A program made the translations under genes and the position numbers. The notes under the pieces were generated by a model. The model was not told where the DNA came from, ran no database searches, and saw only the letters and a list, made by a program, of their open reading frames with translations. A stretch of 64,000 nucleotides of DNA from JARKPK01 sp964631235 (GTDB lineage: Bacteria > Planctomycetota > Planctomycetia > Pirellulales > Thermoguttaceae). The stretch is from NCBI GenBank assembly GCA_964631235.1, contig CAZVZX010000005.1:1-64000 (forward strand). The letters run 5' to 3'. Below, in pieces: positions 7,901 through 16,954 of this stretch. Numbering within the stretch: position 1 is the first letter of the stretch; every line of letters begins with the position of its first letter.

Positions 7901-9235
7901 TCATCCGACCTGACGCGCGGCCTCGGTAACCAGATCGTTGATCCGTCGCATTTGCCGCAGCTCAGATGCCACTCGCGGATGCGCGAAGATTCGCACGCGC
8001 TTCACGTAGTCGTCGAATTGACGTTGGGCAAGAGCGCAAATCACCGGAGAGACTTCGCCCAACGCTCGAAAACGGTTCTGTTTGGTGAAATAGACCTCGA
8101 CATCGAACTCCACTTCGCGGGCCTGCGGAGGCGCGTCGAAAAGGACTTCATCGGGAGCGATCACTTTGCCCAATTCTTTGGCCGCCAGCGCGGCAAAACG
8201 CTCGGCGCAGGCGACCAGCCAAGGATAGGGTTTTCGCGCGAGTAGCCGATACACCTCGCCATCTTCAACGAAACTGTATTGCGCGACGCGCTTGTACAAC
8301 TGCCGCACCGAGCCGAACAGTCCGAGCAGCAGTCCCTCGGCGGGCCCTCCGGCGCTGGCTCGAAGCAGCTCGTCGATCATCGGTCCCTCGGTCAGTCGGA
8401 ACAAGGCATCGAGATCGAGCTGCCCATGCAGCAGATAAAAGGCCCGCTGAAGCATGGCCGTTGCAGCTCGCACGCCGTGATGCCAATAGACCTCGCTGAA
8501 CATGACATATCGGGCGAACACCATCAGTTCCGCGGCCGTTTTTCCCTTGTCGGTGACTGCCAGCCGATCGCCGGCCGAGTTCAGACACAGACTGCCCAAA
8601 AGCCGCTGCTGATCGAAATGTCGGCCATAGGGCACTCCCGCATGAAGGCTGTCGCGGAAGAGATAATCCATTTTGTCGATGTCGATCGGTCCGGAAAGAA
8701 TGCTCTTGAGAATCCGCGGCGTCGGACCGCTGGGGTTTTCGCTGAGCAAGGCGACGATCCGTCGAGGATTGATCCCCCAATGCTCGCGCAGCACGTCGGC
8801 CAAATCGCTTTCAAGCAGAAAACTGTTGGCGAACAGTTCGTGACGCGGCACGCCGGGCAGCCGAATGTCTTCGATCGCGTGGCAGAACGGCCAGTGGCCG
8901 ATGTCGTGCAACAGTGCCGCGGCAATCAACGTTTCCGCCGCCTCGACAGATACGGCGGCGGCGAATCGCGGATCGCCCGCCAACTGCCGCAAATAGAGCA
9001 GCGCAAGCCGATAAACACCCAAGCTGTGCTCAAAACGGCTGTGATGGGCGGCTGGATAGACCAACGAAACCAACCCGAGCTGACTGATCCGCGATAGCCG
9101 GCGGAACTCGGCCGTGTCGATCAGCAGCCGCACGCGATCGGTCAGAGGCACATCGGTTTCCGGCGGGATGCGCACGATCTGCCGCCGCGTGTCGAGTGCC
9201 GCAACTTCCGGGATCTTGAGCAATTCCAACATCAA
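7901..9235 (-). CDS. HD-domain phosphohydrolase (dNTPase-like)
   Basis: A 444-residue protein of the HD superfamily group that includes dGTP triphosphohydrolases and YdhJ/SAMHD1-like proteins. Metal-binding features are all present: H in HHSRFEHSLGVYRLAL (about residues 60-75), HD in ALLHDIGHWPFCHAIED (about 107-122) and the late aspartate in IDKMDYLFRDSLHAGV (about 190). The RIS-LG-L-VYP-A-HSRFEHS-G arrangement is characteristic of this group. It is convergent with the lipoprotein gene to its left. The substrate is not decided by sequence; nucleotides are the best inference. Start at 9235 or the adjacent ATG at 9232. Confidence 0.8.
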   Translation of the reverse strand: MMLELLKIPEVAALDTRRQIVRIPPETDVPLTDRVRLLIDTAEFRRLSRISQLGLVSLVYPAAHHSRFEHSLGVYRLALLYLRQLAGDPRFAAAVSVEAAETLIAAALLHDIGHWPFCHAIEDIRLPGVPRHELFANSFLLESDLADVLREHWGINPRRIVALLSENPSGPTPRILKSILSGPIDIDKMDYLFRDSLHAGVPYGRHFDQQRLLGSLCLNSAGDRLAVTDKGKTAAELMVFARYVMFSEVYWHHGVRAATAMLQRAFYLLHGQLDLDALFRLTEGPMIDELLRASAGGPAEGLLLGLFGSVRQLYKRVAQYSFVEDGEVYRLLARKPYPWLVACAERFAALAAKELGKVIAPDEVLFDAPPQAREVEFDVEVYFTKQNRFRALGEVSPVICALAQRQFDDYVKRVRIFAHPRVASELRQMRRINDLVTEAARQVG

Positions 9236-10077
9236 TCGCTCCGTCTCTCGATTGCGTCCGCCACCCCACCGAGCCGCATCAACAGCGACCTCGGTTTCGC
9301 GCCTCGGGATCGCGGTGAGAGTCGCTCATTTTACCTTGGCAACCGATCTCCGAGCCTCGGCAGAAAGCCTCGTTGTCGGGCGACAGGGCAACCTCGGCTT
9401 GATGCCGGAGTTTACCGCAATCGACGAACCGGAGAAAGCCCGCTCTAGAACCAAAGGAACCACGCTCACCGCACGGACCGGTGCGATGGAAGGACGATTT
9501 CGCGTCGCCGCCGGCCGCTTTGCCCTTGCGGGTAATGCGCCCATCTCCGGTCGTCGCAAAAACCGCCGCTCAATAAGCAGATGAAATCTGCGAAAATCAA
9601 CTGTCGCCGATCATCACTAACGAAAACGCGAAAAGCGGAAAACCAACAGCGGTTCAAGCGCGGACGGCACGAAAACAAGCCATTTCGCTGCGCCGGCAGC
9701 CGCTTCCGCAATTGTATGGAACTCTTCGGCGGACGGGTTGCTTCCCTCCTGGATCACGAAAACCAGCGTGACGAACTGAAGTGGTCGAGCGGCGATTGCG
9801 CCGGCCGCATTCCTGTTTCTGTGGGCCTTTAGTCGGATTGCACCCGGCAACTTGTTCTGACACAATTGAGAACCGTAGCAATGACCAACCGCCGCTTCGG
9901 CAACACAACAGTAAGCGCCCGGCAAGGGACAGCGGCGCCCATGGAACACGAACCTTGCTCGAAAGCCGAAGCAACGACAAACGATTTCTTGATCGGGTGG
10001 ACTTCCTAAGTTGATCACTGCGGCTCGGCGAAACGGATGCTCCGTTCGCTCGGCCGCAGCACATTGGAGCCTGAAAG
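9236..10077. other. Long divergent intergenic region with one dispersed repeat
   Basis: It lies between the divergent HD hydrolase and M2 peptidase genes. It holds family 1 repeat copy 3 (9620-9722). The rest shows no gene; promoters for both neighbours must lie here, but none can be placed with confidence. Confidence 0.5.
9620..9722 (+). repeat. Dispersed intergenic repeat family 1, copy 3
   Basis: It runs from AACGCGAAAAGCGG through AGCGGTTCAAGCGCGG and TTTCGCTGCGCCGGCAGCCG to CGCAATTGTATGGAA. The end CGCAATTGTATGGAA is identical in the copy at 16680-16773, and the central TTCGCTGCGCCGGC block is identical in the copy at 1450. Confidence 0.65.
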
Positions 10078-11889
10078 ATGTTTACAATTCTTGGCGGCAA
10101 GATACGTTCGGCGCATTCGTTCGCGACAACGCAGCACCTGCATCGAAGCGCCAGCGAATGGCATGGTCCGGCGGTGCCGGATCGGTTTCTGTTTCGGGCG
10201 ATGATTGCCGTTGGGTCCGTTCTTATCTGGGGAGCGATGACGAGCATGGGCAGTGAGACACCGGTGGTTGGAAAGGCGGATCAAGATGCCGCGGAGTTCA
10301 TCCGCTTCCATGAAGCCGAAGTTCGGCCGTTGGAGATTGAGGTCGCGCGGCGCTGGTGGGATGCCGCCACAACCGGCAAAGACGCGGCGTTTGCGGCCAA
10401 ACAGCGGGCTGAGGAGCAATTGGAGAAACGTCTGGCGGATCGGGCCGCGTTTTCTCGGCTGCGGGCGATCCGCGCTGCTGGGCCGACCAACCCGTTGCTT
10501 CGCCGGCAAATTGACCTTCTTTACTTGCAATACTTGGGCCGGCAGATCGATCCCGCATTGATCGAAGCCATGCTCGCTCGCAGCAACGCCGTGGAGAAGG
10601 CCTTCACGAACTACCGTCCGAAACTCGACGGCAAAGAGATGACCGACAACCAAGTGCGCGAGATTCTTCGGGAATCGCGCGATTCGGCGGAGCGCGAGGC
10701 GGTGTGGAAGGCCGGCAAGGCCGTCGCCCGGGTGCTGCTCGCCGATTTCAAAGAATTGGTAAAGCTTCGCAACCGTGCAGCGGCACAGTTGGGGTTCAAG
10801 AACTACCACGTCATGCAGCTTGCTCTGGCCGAACAAGATCAAGACGAAGTCTTGCGGTTGTTCGATCGCTTGGATGAATTGACGCGCGACGCCTTCATCA
10901 AAGCCAAAGCGGAAATCGATGCCGAGTTGGCTCGCCGCTGCGGCATCGAACCGTCGGCCTTGCGGCCCTGGCACTATCACGACCCCTTCTTCCAAGAGTC
11001 GCCCGCCGTTTTCCCCGGCGCACCGAAAGAGGTGTACAAAAAGATCGACATCGTCAAGTTCTGCACCGATTTTTATGGCGGGATCGGACTGCCGGTGGAC
11101 GATGTGCTCGCCAAAAGCGACCTGTACGAACGCCCGGGAAAGAACCCCCATGCGTTTTGCACCGACATCGACCGCAACGGCGATGTCCGCATTTTGTGCA
11201 ATCTGGTCCCCGGCGAAGAATGGCTTTCGACCACGATGCATGAACTGGGCCATGCGGTCTATTCCAGCAAGAACATCCCTGATTCGTTGCCCTATGTGCT
11301 GCGAACCGACGCCCACGCGTTGAGCACCGAGGGCATCGCCATGATGTTCGAGCGATTCGTGGGCAATGCTCAATTTCTCAAGGCGATGGGAGTGGAAGTC
11401 GAGAATCCGGCCGCATTCGATGCCGCCGCAGAGAAGATCCGTCGCAATCGGCTTCTGATCTTCTCGCGATGGGCGCAAGTGATGTTCCGCTTCGAGAAAG
11501 CCCTTTATGAGAACCCCGATCAGAACCTGAATGCCCTTTGGTGGGACTTGGTCGAAAAGTACCAGATGGTCCGTCGCCCCGAAGGCCGCGACGAGCCGGA
11601 CTTCGCCGCGAAGATCCATGTGGTAACCGTGCCGGCCTACTATCACAACTATTTGATGGGCGAGTTGTTCGCTGCTCAGGTCCATCATGCGTTGTGCCGC
11701 GAGGTTCTCGGCGGAGTCGAGCCGCGCAAGGCCATTTACGTCGGCAATCGGAAAGCCGGCGAATTCCTTATCAAGCGCGTATTCGCACCGGGGCGAACGC
11801 TATCGTGGCAAGAGCTATGCAAATTCGCCACCGGCTCGGCACTGGAGCCGACGGCCTTCGCGTACGAGATTTCCGCGGGCAATGAGTGA
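10078..11889 (+). CDS. M2-family zinc metallopeptidase (peptidyl-dipeptidase A / ACE-like)
   Basis: A 603-residue protein. M2 enzymes remove dipeptides from peptide C-termini. The zinc site is complete: HELGH at about residues 388-392 and the downstream glutamate in ALSTEGIAMMFERFVGN at about 418. The N-terminal helical region (FHEAEVRPLEIEVARRWWDA) and the C-terminal PDQNLNALWWDLVEKYQ and PAYYHNYLMGELFAAQ segments are typical of the family. A hydrophobic stretch near residues 37-55 (FLFRAMIAVGSVLIWGAM) looks like an export signal. The true start may therefore be a GTG at 10174 or the ATG at 10201 instead of 10078; none has a strong ribosome-binding site. It stands alone. Confidence 0.85.
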   Translation: MFTILGGKIRSAHSFATTQHLHRSASEWHGPAVPDRFLFRAMIAVGSVLIWGAMTSMGSETPVVGKADQDAAEFIRFHEAEVRPLEIEVARRWWDAATTGKDAAFAAKQRAEEQLEKRLADRAAFSRLRAIRAAGPTNPLLRRQIDLLYLQYLGRQIDPALIEAMLARSNAVEKAFTNYRPKLDGKEMTDNQVREILRESRDSAEREAVWKAGKAVARVLLADFKELVKLRNRAAAQLGFKNYHVMQLALAEQDQDEVLRLFDRLDELTRDAFIKAKAEIDAELARRCGIEPSALRPWHYHDPFFQESPAVFPGAPKEVYKKIDIVKFCTDFYGGIGLPVDDVLAKSDLYERPGKNPHAFCTDIDRNGDVRILCNLVPGEEWLSTTMHELGHAVYSSKNIPDSLPYVLRTDAHALSTEGIAMMFERFVGNAQFLKAMGVEVENPAAFDAAAEKIRRNRLLIFSRWAQVMFRFEKALYENPDQNLNALWWDLVEKYQMVRRPEGRDEPDFAAKIHVVTVPAYYHNYLMGELFAAQVHHALCREVLGGVEPRKAIYVGNRKAGEFLIKRVFAPGRTLSWQELCKFATGSALEPTAFAYEISAGNE

Positions 11890-12369
11890 CAACTGCGACG
11901 AAGCAATCGCACACAATGGCCGAAGCGGCTTTTTTGTGTGCCGTTGCCATTTAAGCCGCTTTCCGTTTTTCGCGGTCTCGTTTCGCGGCTCTAACAAAAC
12001 CTATCGGCTCTTTCGGGTCGGCGCGAGGCCGTTCCCTAGCGTCGCGGATCAAGAGTACGCAATGCTAGAGTTCGTTGGGGTTTTCGGCATCACCGGACTG
12101 GCCGCTCGTCGCGTTTTCGCACAGGCTGCCCGAAACTCTCGGGCCGCCCCACCCGTCTTAGGGGCCGTTGGAACCGCTAGTCAGCGGGCGGGCTGATCGT
12201 TAGGATAGATTCCATCGATACTCGATAGGCGGCTGATGGGCGACATCGGCCCAGCCTTTCGGTAGTTCATCCACAATCAGCGCCGCGGCGCGACGAGTTC
12301 GTTTGTTTCGAGCTTGGTTTGTGCGGGCAATCCGGCCCGACGGTTTGCAGCGGTTTCCTCAGGATCACT
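11890..12369. other. Intergenic region between M2 peptidase and der
   Basis: It contains a possible terminator for the peptidase gene (11911-11939) and, at its right end, the AGGA site of der. No gene is seen in the remaining sequence. Confidence 0.45.
11911..11939 (+). terminator. Putative terminator hairpin after the M2 peptidase
   Basis: ACACAA and TTGTGT form the outer arms, and GCCG-AAG-CGGC followed by six T forms the inner hairpin. It is 20 bp downstream of the peptidase stop codon. The inner stem is only 4 bp, so support is moderate. Confidence 0.4.
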
Positions 12370-13701
12370 ATGGCAGTCCCGCAAGTCGTCATCGTCGGTC
12401 GGCCCAACGTCGGAAAGTCGAGCCTTTTCAATTGGCTGGCCGGACGCCGAATCGCGATTGTCGATGCCACCGCAGGCGTCACCCGCGACCGCGTTACGCA
12501 TTTGGTCGAGCTTCGCGGGCGGTTTGTCGAGCTGGTCGATACGGGAGGGATGGGCTTCGACGATCCCGACAATCTGTCCGTGCAAATCGAGCAACAGATT
12601 CAAGCGGCGATCGACTCGGCATCGATCATCCTTTTCGTTGTCGATACCCGGACCGGCCTGACGCCCGCCGACGAAGAAGTCGCCCGTCGCCTTCGCTACA
12701 CGAACGTGCCGGTTATCTGTGTGGCCAACAAGACGGATACCGAGGCAATGGCGGTCGAGGCCGAGGCGTTCTACAAATTCGGCCGGCCCCTCGTTCGCAC
12801 CAGCGTGTTGCAGAATCGCGGGCAAGAGGAACTGCTGACGGCGATCTATCAGAAGCTGCCGCCCGCCGAAGACGAAAGCGGCCCTCCGCCCGAAGCCGAA
12901 ATGAAGCTGGCCATTGTCGGCCGACGAAACACGGGCAAGAGCACCTTCATCAATACGCTGGCCCAGGCGGAACGGATGATCACCAGCGAGGTTCCCGGCA
13001 CCACGCGCGATAGCGTGGATGTGCGGTTCACCCTCGATGGCAAGACCTTTTTGGCGATTGATACCCCCGGGCTGCGCCGCACCAAATCGTTGGCCGGCGA
13101 CATCGAGTTCTATGGGCTGCATCGCGCTCAGCGCAGCATACGCCGCGCCGATGTCGTTCTGCTGTTCTTCGATGCCACCCAACGCATTAGCAAAGTGGAT
13201 AAACAGCTTTGCGACTACATCGCGCAAGAGTACAAGCCGTGCATCTTCGTGGTCAACAAGTGGGATCTCCAGGCCAAGGCCATGCCCACCGAAAAATGGG
13301 TGGCCTACTTGCGCGATACCTTCCGCTCGATGGCGTACGTGCCGATTGCCTTCATTACGGGCCAAACGGGCAAGAACGTCAAGGCGATGCTCAATCACGC
13401 CCAAATGTTGTTCAAACAGGCGCGCCACCGCGTGGCCACTGCCACGTTGAACAAGCTGGTGCAATTGGCGGTCGAACGGAATAGCCCGCCGCTCTACCGG
13501 AATCGGCCGCCGAAGATCTATTTTGCAACCCAAGTGTCGGGGCAACCGCCCACCATCGTGCTTTTCTGCAACAATCCGGAAGCAATTTCGCCGAGCTACC
13601 GCCGATACCTGCTCGGCGTTTTTCGCGACCATCTGCCTTTCGGCGAAGTGCCGATCAAGCTTTATTTGCGAAGGCGGGCCGGCGACAGCGACGAAGAGTA
13701 A
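12370..13701 (+). CDS. der: Ribosome biogenesis GTPase Der (EngA)
   Basis: A 443-residue protein with two tandem GTPase domains and a C-terminal KH-like domain, the architecture unique to Der, which acts in 50S subunit maturation. Domain 1 has GRPNVGKSSLFN (about residue 9), DTGGMG and NKTD. Domain 2 has VGRRNTGKSTFINTL (about residue 182), DTPGLRR and VNKWDL. The KH-like region follows (about 360-443, with PPKIYFATQVSGQPPTIVLF). The ATG at 12370 has AGGA 6 nt upstream and places the G1 loop at the usual distance. The length is normal for the family. Confidence 0.96.
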   Translation: MAVPQVVIVGRPNVGKSSLFNWLAGRRIAIVDATAGVTRDRVTHLVELRGRFVELVDTGGMGFDDPDNLSVQIEQQIQAAIDSASIILFVVDTRTGLTPADEEVARRLRYTNVPVICVANKTDTEAMAVEAEAFYKFGRPLVRTSVLQNRGQEELLTAIYQKLPPAEDESGPPPEAEMKLAIVGRRNTGKSTFINTLAQAERMITSEVPGTTRDSVDVRFTLDGKTFLAIDTPGLRRTKSLAGDIEFYGLHRAQRSIRRADVVLLFFDATQRISKVDKQLCDYIAQEYKPCIFVVNKWDLQAKAMPTEKWVAYLRDTFRSMAYVPIAFITGQTGKNVKAMLNHAQMLFKQARHRVATATLNKLVQLAVERNSPPLYRNRPPKIYFATQVSGQPPTIVLFCNNPEAISPSYRRYLLGVFRDHLPFGEVPIKLYLRRRAGDSDEE

Positions 13702-14009
13702 TCGCCGACGCGGTGTCCGGCCGGCAACAGCCCGACCGACGGCAAGGCGGCCGGAACCACTCTCGGCCGGCGCCGCCGACTGACTGACCGACCGGCTGAC
13801 CGGCCGACAGTTGCCGCCGGAGATGTTCGTCGCCGCCCGCGGTATCGGCGGCACGACGGGGGTGTCCGAAAGCGCGCCCGCGAATAGAATGAAACGAACC
13901 GTTCCGTGCGGCAAAACGGGGACATGAGAAAAGCGACCCGGAAAATCCTCCCGCCGCCCGCACGCGATTGACCGACAACGTTCTCCCCACGATTCCACGG
14001 GAATGCGAT
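13702..14009. other. Short intergenic gap between der and nadA
   Basis: No gene is seen. At 13778-13808 there is a short run of related tetranucleotides (CTGACTGACCGACCGGCTGA) that is probably simple-sequence drift. The right end holds CGGGAA ahead of the nadA start. Confidence 0.4.
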
Positions 14010-15143
14010 ATGGCCACGGTGACCAAGCCCGATGCCTTCGAGACCTATCGTTCCCTCGATGAGGCTGAGCTGACCGCGAGGATTCAAGCGGCCCGCGCAG
14101 CCATGGGAAAGCAGCTTGTGATCCTCGGGCATCACTACCAGCAGGACGATGTGATCGCGCTTTCGGATCTGCAAGGCGACAGCTATCAGTTGGCGAAACT
14201 GGCGGCCGAGAACCGCGAATGCAACGCGATTGTTTTTTGCGGTGTTCACTTTATGGCCGAAACGGCCGACATCTTGGCCAACCGTCCCGAGCGGCTGGCC
14301 GAGCGCGGCGGCCGGCGCGTAACCGTTGTGCTCCCCGACATGGCTGCCGGCTGCTCGCTGGCCGACATGGCCGATATCGACCAAGTGGAAGAATGCTGGC
14401 AGCAATTGGCCGACGTGATCGACGCCGCTCGGCTGATGCCGATTACGTACGTCAATTCGTCGGCCGCGCTGAAGGCGTTCGTCGGCCGGCATGGCGGACT
14501 GGTATGCACTTCGGCCAACGCGCGCGCAGCCTTGGAGTGGGCGTTCGCGAGGGCGGATCGAGTGCTGTTCTTTCCCGACCAACACTTGGCCCGCAACACA
14601 GCCAAGGCGATGGGCGTGCCGCTCGACCAAATGCCGCTTTGGGATCCTCGAAAGCCCAACTTGGGCGGCAATGCAGAAGAAGCCATCGCCCGCAGCCGCG
14701 TCATTCTCTGGCGCGGACATTGCAGCGTGCATCAGATGTTCCTTCCGGAACATGTGGCGCAATTTCGGGCCAAGTATCCGGGGATCAAGATCCTCGTGCA
14801 TCCCGAGTGCATGATGGAAGTGGTCGATCAGGCCGATGTGGTCGGCTCGACGGGCAAAATCATCGAGGCGGTGCGTCAGGCCCCCCCGGGCACGCGTTGG
14901 GCAATCGGCACCGAGCTGCACTTGGTGCAGCGGCTCAAACAGCGTCACCCGGAGCAGGAAATCCACTTCCTTTCGCCAATGGTGTGCATGTGCGCAACGA
15001 TGTATCGGATCGACCTGGCGCACCTGTGCTGGTCGCTGGAGCATTTGGCTGCCGGCTCGCCGGTCAATGTCATCCGCGTGGACGATGAGACCGCCCATTG
15101 GTCGTTGGCCGCATTGCAGCGAATGCTTGAACTATCGAAGTGA
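14010..15143 (+). CDS. nadA: Quinolinate synthase NadA
   Basis: A 377-residue enzyme that condenses iminoaspartate with dihydroxyacetone phosphate to quinolinate, the first committed intermediate of NAD synthesis, using a [4Fe-4S] cluster. Visible motifs are LGHHYQQDDVIALSDLQGDS (about residue 42), FCGVHFMAETADIL (about 82), YVNSSAALKAF, FPDQHLARNTA, HPECMMEV (about 265) and SPMVCMCATMYRI (about 320). The cysteines in FCGVHF, HPEC and MVCMC are at the positions expected for the cluster ligands. The ATG at 14010 is chosen over an upstream start at 13968 because CGGGAA precedes it. The stop overlaps the start of the next gene by 4 bp. No nadB or nadC is adjacent. Confidence 0.95.
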   Translation: MATVTKPDAFETYRSLDEAELTARIQAARAAMGKQLVILGHHYQQDDVIALSDLQGDSYQLAKLAAENRECNAIVFCGVHFMAETADILANRPERLAERGGRRVTVVLPDMAAGCSLADMADIDQVEECWQQLADVIDAARLMPITYVNSSAALKAFVGRHGGLVCTSANARAALEWAFARADRVLFFPDQHLARNTAKAMGVPLDQMPLWDPRKPNLGGNAEEAIARSRVILWRGHCSVHQMFLPEHVAQFRAKYPGIKILVHPECMMEVVDQADVVGSTGKIIEAVRQAPPGTRWAIGTELHLVQRLKQRHPEQEIHFLSPMVCMCATMYRIDLAHLCWSLEHLAAGSPVNVIRVDDETAHWSLAALQRMLELSK

Positions 15144-15772
15144 GTGAGAAGCAGCCCGGCCCCGCGTCGCCCAACAACACTGCTGCCTGCGCCGATTGCT
15201 CGCCGATGGGATTGTTTAGGCCCACGTACCGATTTCGACACGTCCTCGAACTCACTCCGCAGTGGGTTGCGCACGAGGGCATCGACGCGTTGCTGCTCGA
15301 CGTGGATTGCACGCTCAAGCGCTATCGCCAATCGCGACTCGCTCCCGAGGTCGTCCAATGGTGCGACAGTCTCCGCGGTGCGGGAGTGAAGCTATGCTTG
15401 GTTTCCAACGGAGGCGGGCGCCGCCTGAAACCCCTGGCTGAAGAAATCGCCATCCCCTTAATCGCCTTGGCGATGAAACCTCTGCCGTTCGGTTGCCGCC
15501 GGGCGCTGAGGCTGCTGGGTGTGACGGGCGATCGGGCGCTGATGGTCGGCGACCAACTCTTCGCCGACGTGTTAGCGGGGCGATGGGCAGGCATGCGCAC
15601 CGCCTTGGTCGAGCCGATCTCCCCGGAAGAGGAACCCTGGTTCACACGGCTCAAACGGCCGCTGGAGCGTCGCTTGGTGCGCCGATTGCCGTTCGTCGCC
15701 CCATGCGAAACCGTGTCGGTGGCCAGCCCTTCCTCAGAAGGCTCCTTTCCGCCGTCTGAGGGAGCGAACTGA
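15140..15772 (+). CDS. HAD superfamily phosphatase of the YqeG type
   Basis: A 210-residue protein. The GTG start at 15140 overlaps the nadA stop (GTGA), which suggests translational coupling. HAD motifs are present: LLLDVDCTLKRY (motif I, DVDCT, about residue 50), LCLVSNGGG (motif II), AMKPLPFGCRRAL (motif III lysine) and MVGDQLFADVLAG (motif IV). This set and the size fit the YqeG/HAD-IIIA group, whose members include phosphatidylglycerophosphate phosphatases; the substrate here is not established. An N-terminal CADC pair is unusual. The last 25 residues are Ser/Pro-rich. Confidence 0.8.
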   Translation: MSEKQPGPASPNNTAACADCSPMGLFRPTYRFRHVLELTPQWVAHEGIDALLLDVDCTLKRYRQSRLAPEVVQWCDSLRGAGVKLCLVSNGGGRRLKPLAEEIAIPLIALAMKPLPFGCRRALRLLGVTGDRALMVGDQLFADVLAGRWAGMRTALVEPISPEEEPWFTRLKRPLERRLVRRLPFVAPCETVSVASPSSEGSFPPSEGAN

Positions 15773-16090
15773 GCCCCCTTCCCGTTCTGCGTCGTGGTTG
15801 CACACTTCGACTTCTTGGTTGCACACGATTCGCACTGCCTGATGCTTCGTCGCCGGAGCAGCCCCGTTCGCAACAATCCGTATCGGCCAGTCGGCTCTTC
15901 GTTCTGGCGATTGAATTGCCTCAACCGAGCCAATCGCTCCGTTGGTCAGCACCGACCACCTGAATACCGTATTTTCCTCACCTGTTGGCAGTGGGCGTTG
16001 GCAGCAAGTCGTCAGCGGAGCGTCCTGCAGCCCCATTGCCCGCGATACTGGCCCCGACACTGGCAAGAAAAGGGTATCAACGAAACAGTC

Positions 16091-16191
16091 CCAAACAATT
16101 GCGGAAGCGGCCTCTGACGCGGCAATGCGATTGATTACGTGCAGCCCTGTTTGAATTGCTTTCCGTCTCTCCCGGTTTCGTTTAGACTATC
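16091..16191 (-). repeat. Dispersed intergenic repeat family 1, copy 4
   Basis: The forward strand runs from CCAAACAATTGCGGAAGCGG through CTGTTTGAATTGCTTTCCG to CGGTTTCGTTTAG. It is the reverse complement of the plus-oriented copies: CGGAAAG, then TTCAAA, then CGCAATTGT, with the same order and spacing. Confidence 0.6.
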
Positions 16192-16679
16192 CTTCAATCC
16201 GGCGACGCGGCTGCACAACCGGCAAATTCATCCCATTTTACGCACACATCGCATCCATTCGATGCAGTATTTGGGCCGACCTAAAGAACTTGCCATTTAC
16301 AGAAGCTGGAGAACTTTTTTCGCATTCACTGCGTCGTAAATTGTGGTAGCGACCGCTTTGCGCCCCAACGGGCTTTTCCAACACCCACCGCAAGGGTGAG
16401 CCAGGGCAACGAGCGCGCGGCATGGGCCAGGAGTCGTTGAAGACTTCTTTCCAGGGTTTTCATTGCAAGATTCGCCGTTGCTTTCGGGGCTTTCGGAGGT
16501 CTCCGCAACACAGTCGAAGGGGCTCGCCACTTTGAGCCCCCCAGGAAACTCCGAGAACTCGGGAAGTCCGGGTGAGAAGTGCTAAAAACTCCTGTTCAAG
16601 AATGTTGCGTCGTCGTCGAGTTGCCGGCAGGGTTCAGCCGTGTCATTTGCTTCGTACTGCGAAGCGGCGCGTTCTCAAT

Positions 16680-16773
16680 AAAACCGCGAAAGACGGAAAG
16701 CAGTTCAACTAGGGACGACATACCATCGGCCGCGTCGTTACGACCGCGGCCGTTTTCGCAATTGTATGGAAAA
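16680..16773 (+). repeat. Dispersed intergenic repeat family 1, copy 5
   Basis: AAAACCGCGAAAGACGGAAA leads into CAGTTCAACTAGGG, then CATCGGCCGCGTCGTTACGA, then CGGCCGTTTTCGCAATTGTA. The first 17 bp of the GCGAAAGACGGAAAGC block are identical to the copy at 60616. Confidence 0.7.
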
Positions 16774-16954
16774 ATGTAACGCGGAGATCAGCCTAGTTTT
16801 TCGTCTGGCAAACACGACGCTTATTGCCGGTGAAGCGCGACATTGATGCATGGGCCGGGCGATCCCTAAAGACTGCGCCTTTCGCGCGTCGTCGGCGAGG
16901 GCGGAAAGAGAGAATCAAATGAACGGCGAAATCCATTTCGAGAAAGGTGCTGAC

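Larger units (their letters stand above)
15773..16954. other. 1.2-kb gene-free region with two dispersed repeats
   Basis: This is the longest stretch without a recognisable gene. It holds family 1 copy 4 (16091-16191, minus) and copy 5 (16680-16773, plus), facing each other about 490 bp apart. Between them the minus strand has a short open frame (16297-16530) with no start context or motif that I recognise. The upstream region of the large envelope gene at 16955 is at the right end, with GAGAAAGG before its ATG. Confidence 0.5.

Noticed and set aside
10015..11688. A long minus-strand open frame opposite the M2 peptidase gene
   Set aside because: It is an antisense shadow of a well-supported gene with zinc-site motifs, common in GC-rich codon use. 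It has no motif of its own.
12277..13998. A 573-codon minus-strand open frame opposite der
   Set aside because: It is fully antisense to der, which has complete GTPase motifs. The composition is typical of a shadow frame.
16297..16530. Possible small minus-strand protein in the long gene-free region
   Set aside because: No ribosome-binding site, no motif, and composition like neighbouring non-coding sequence.
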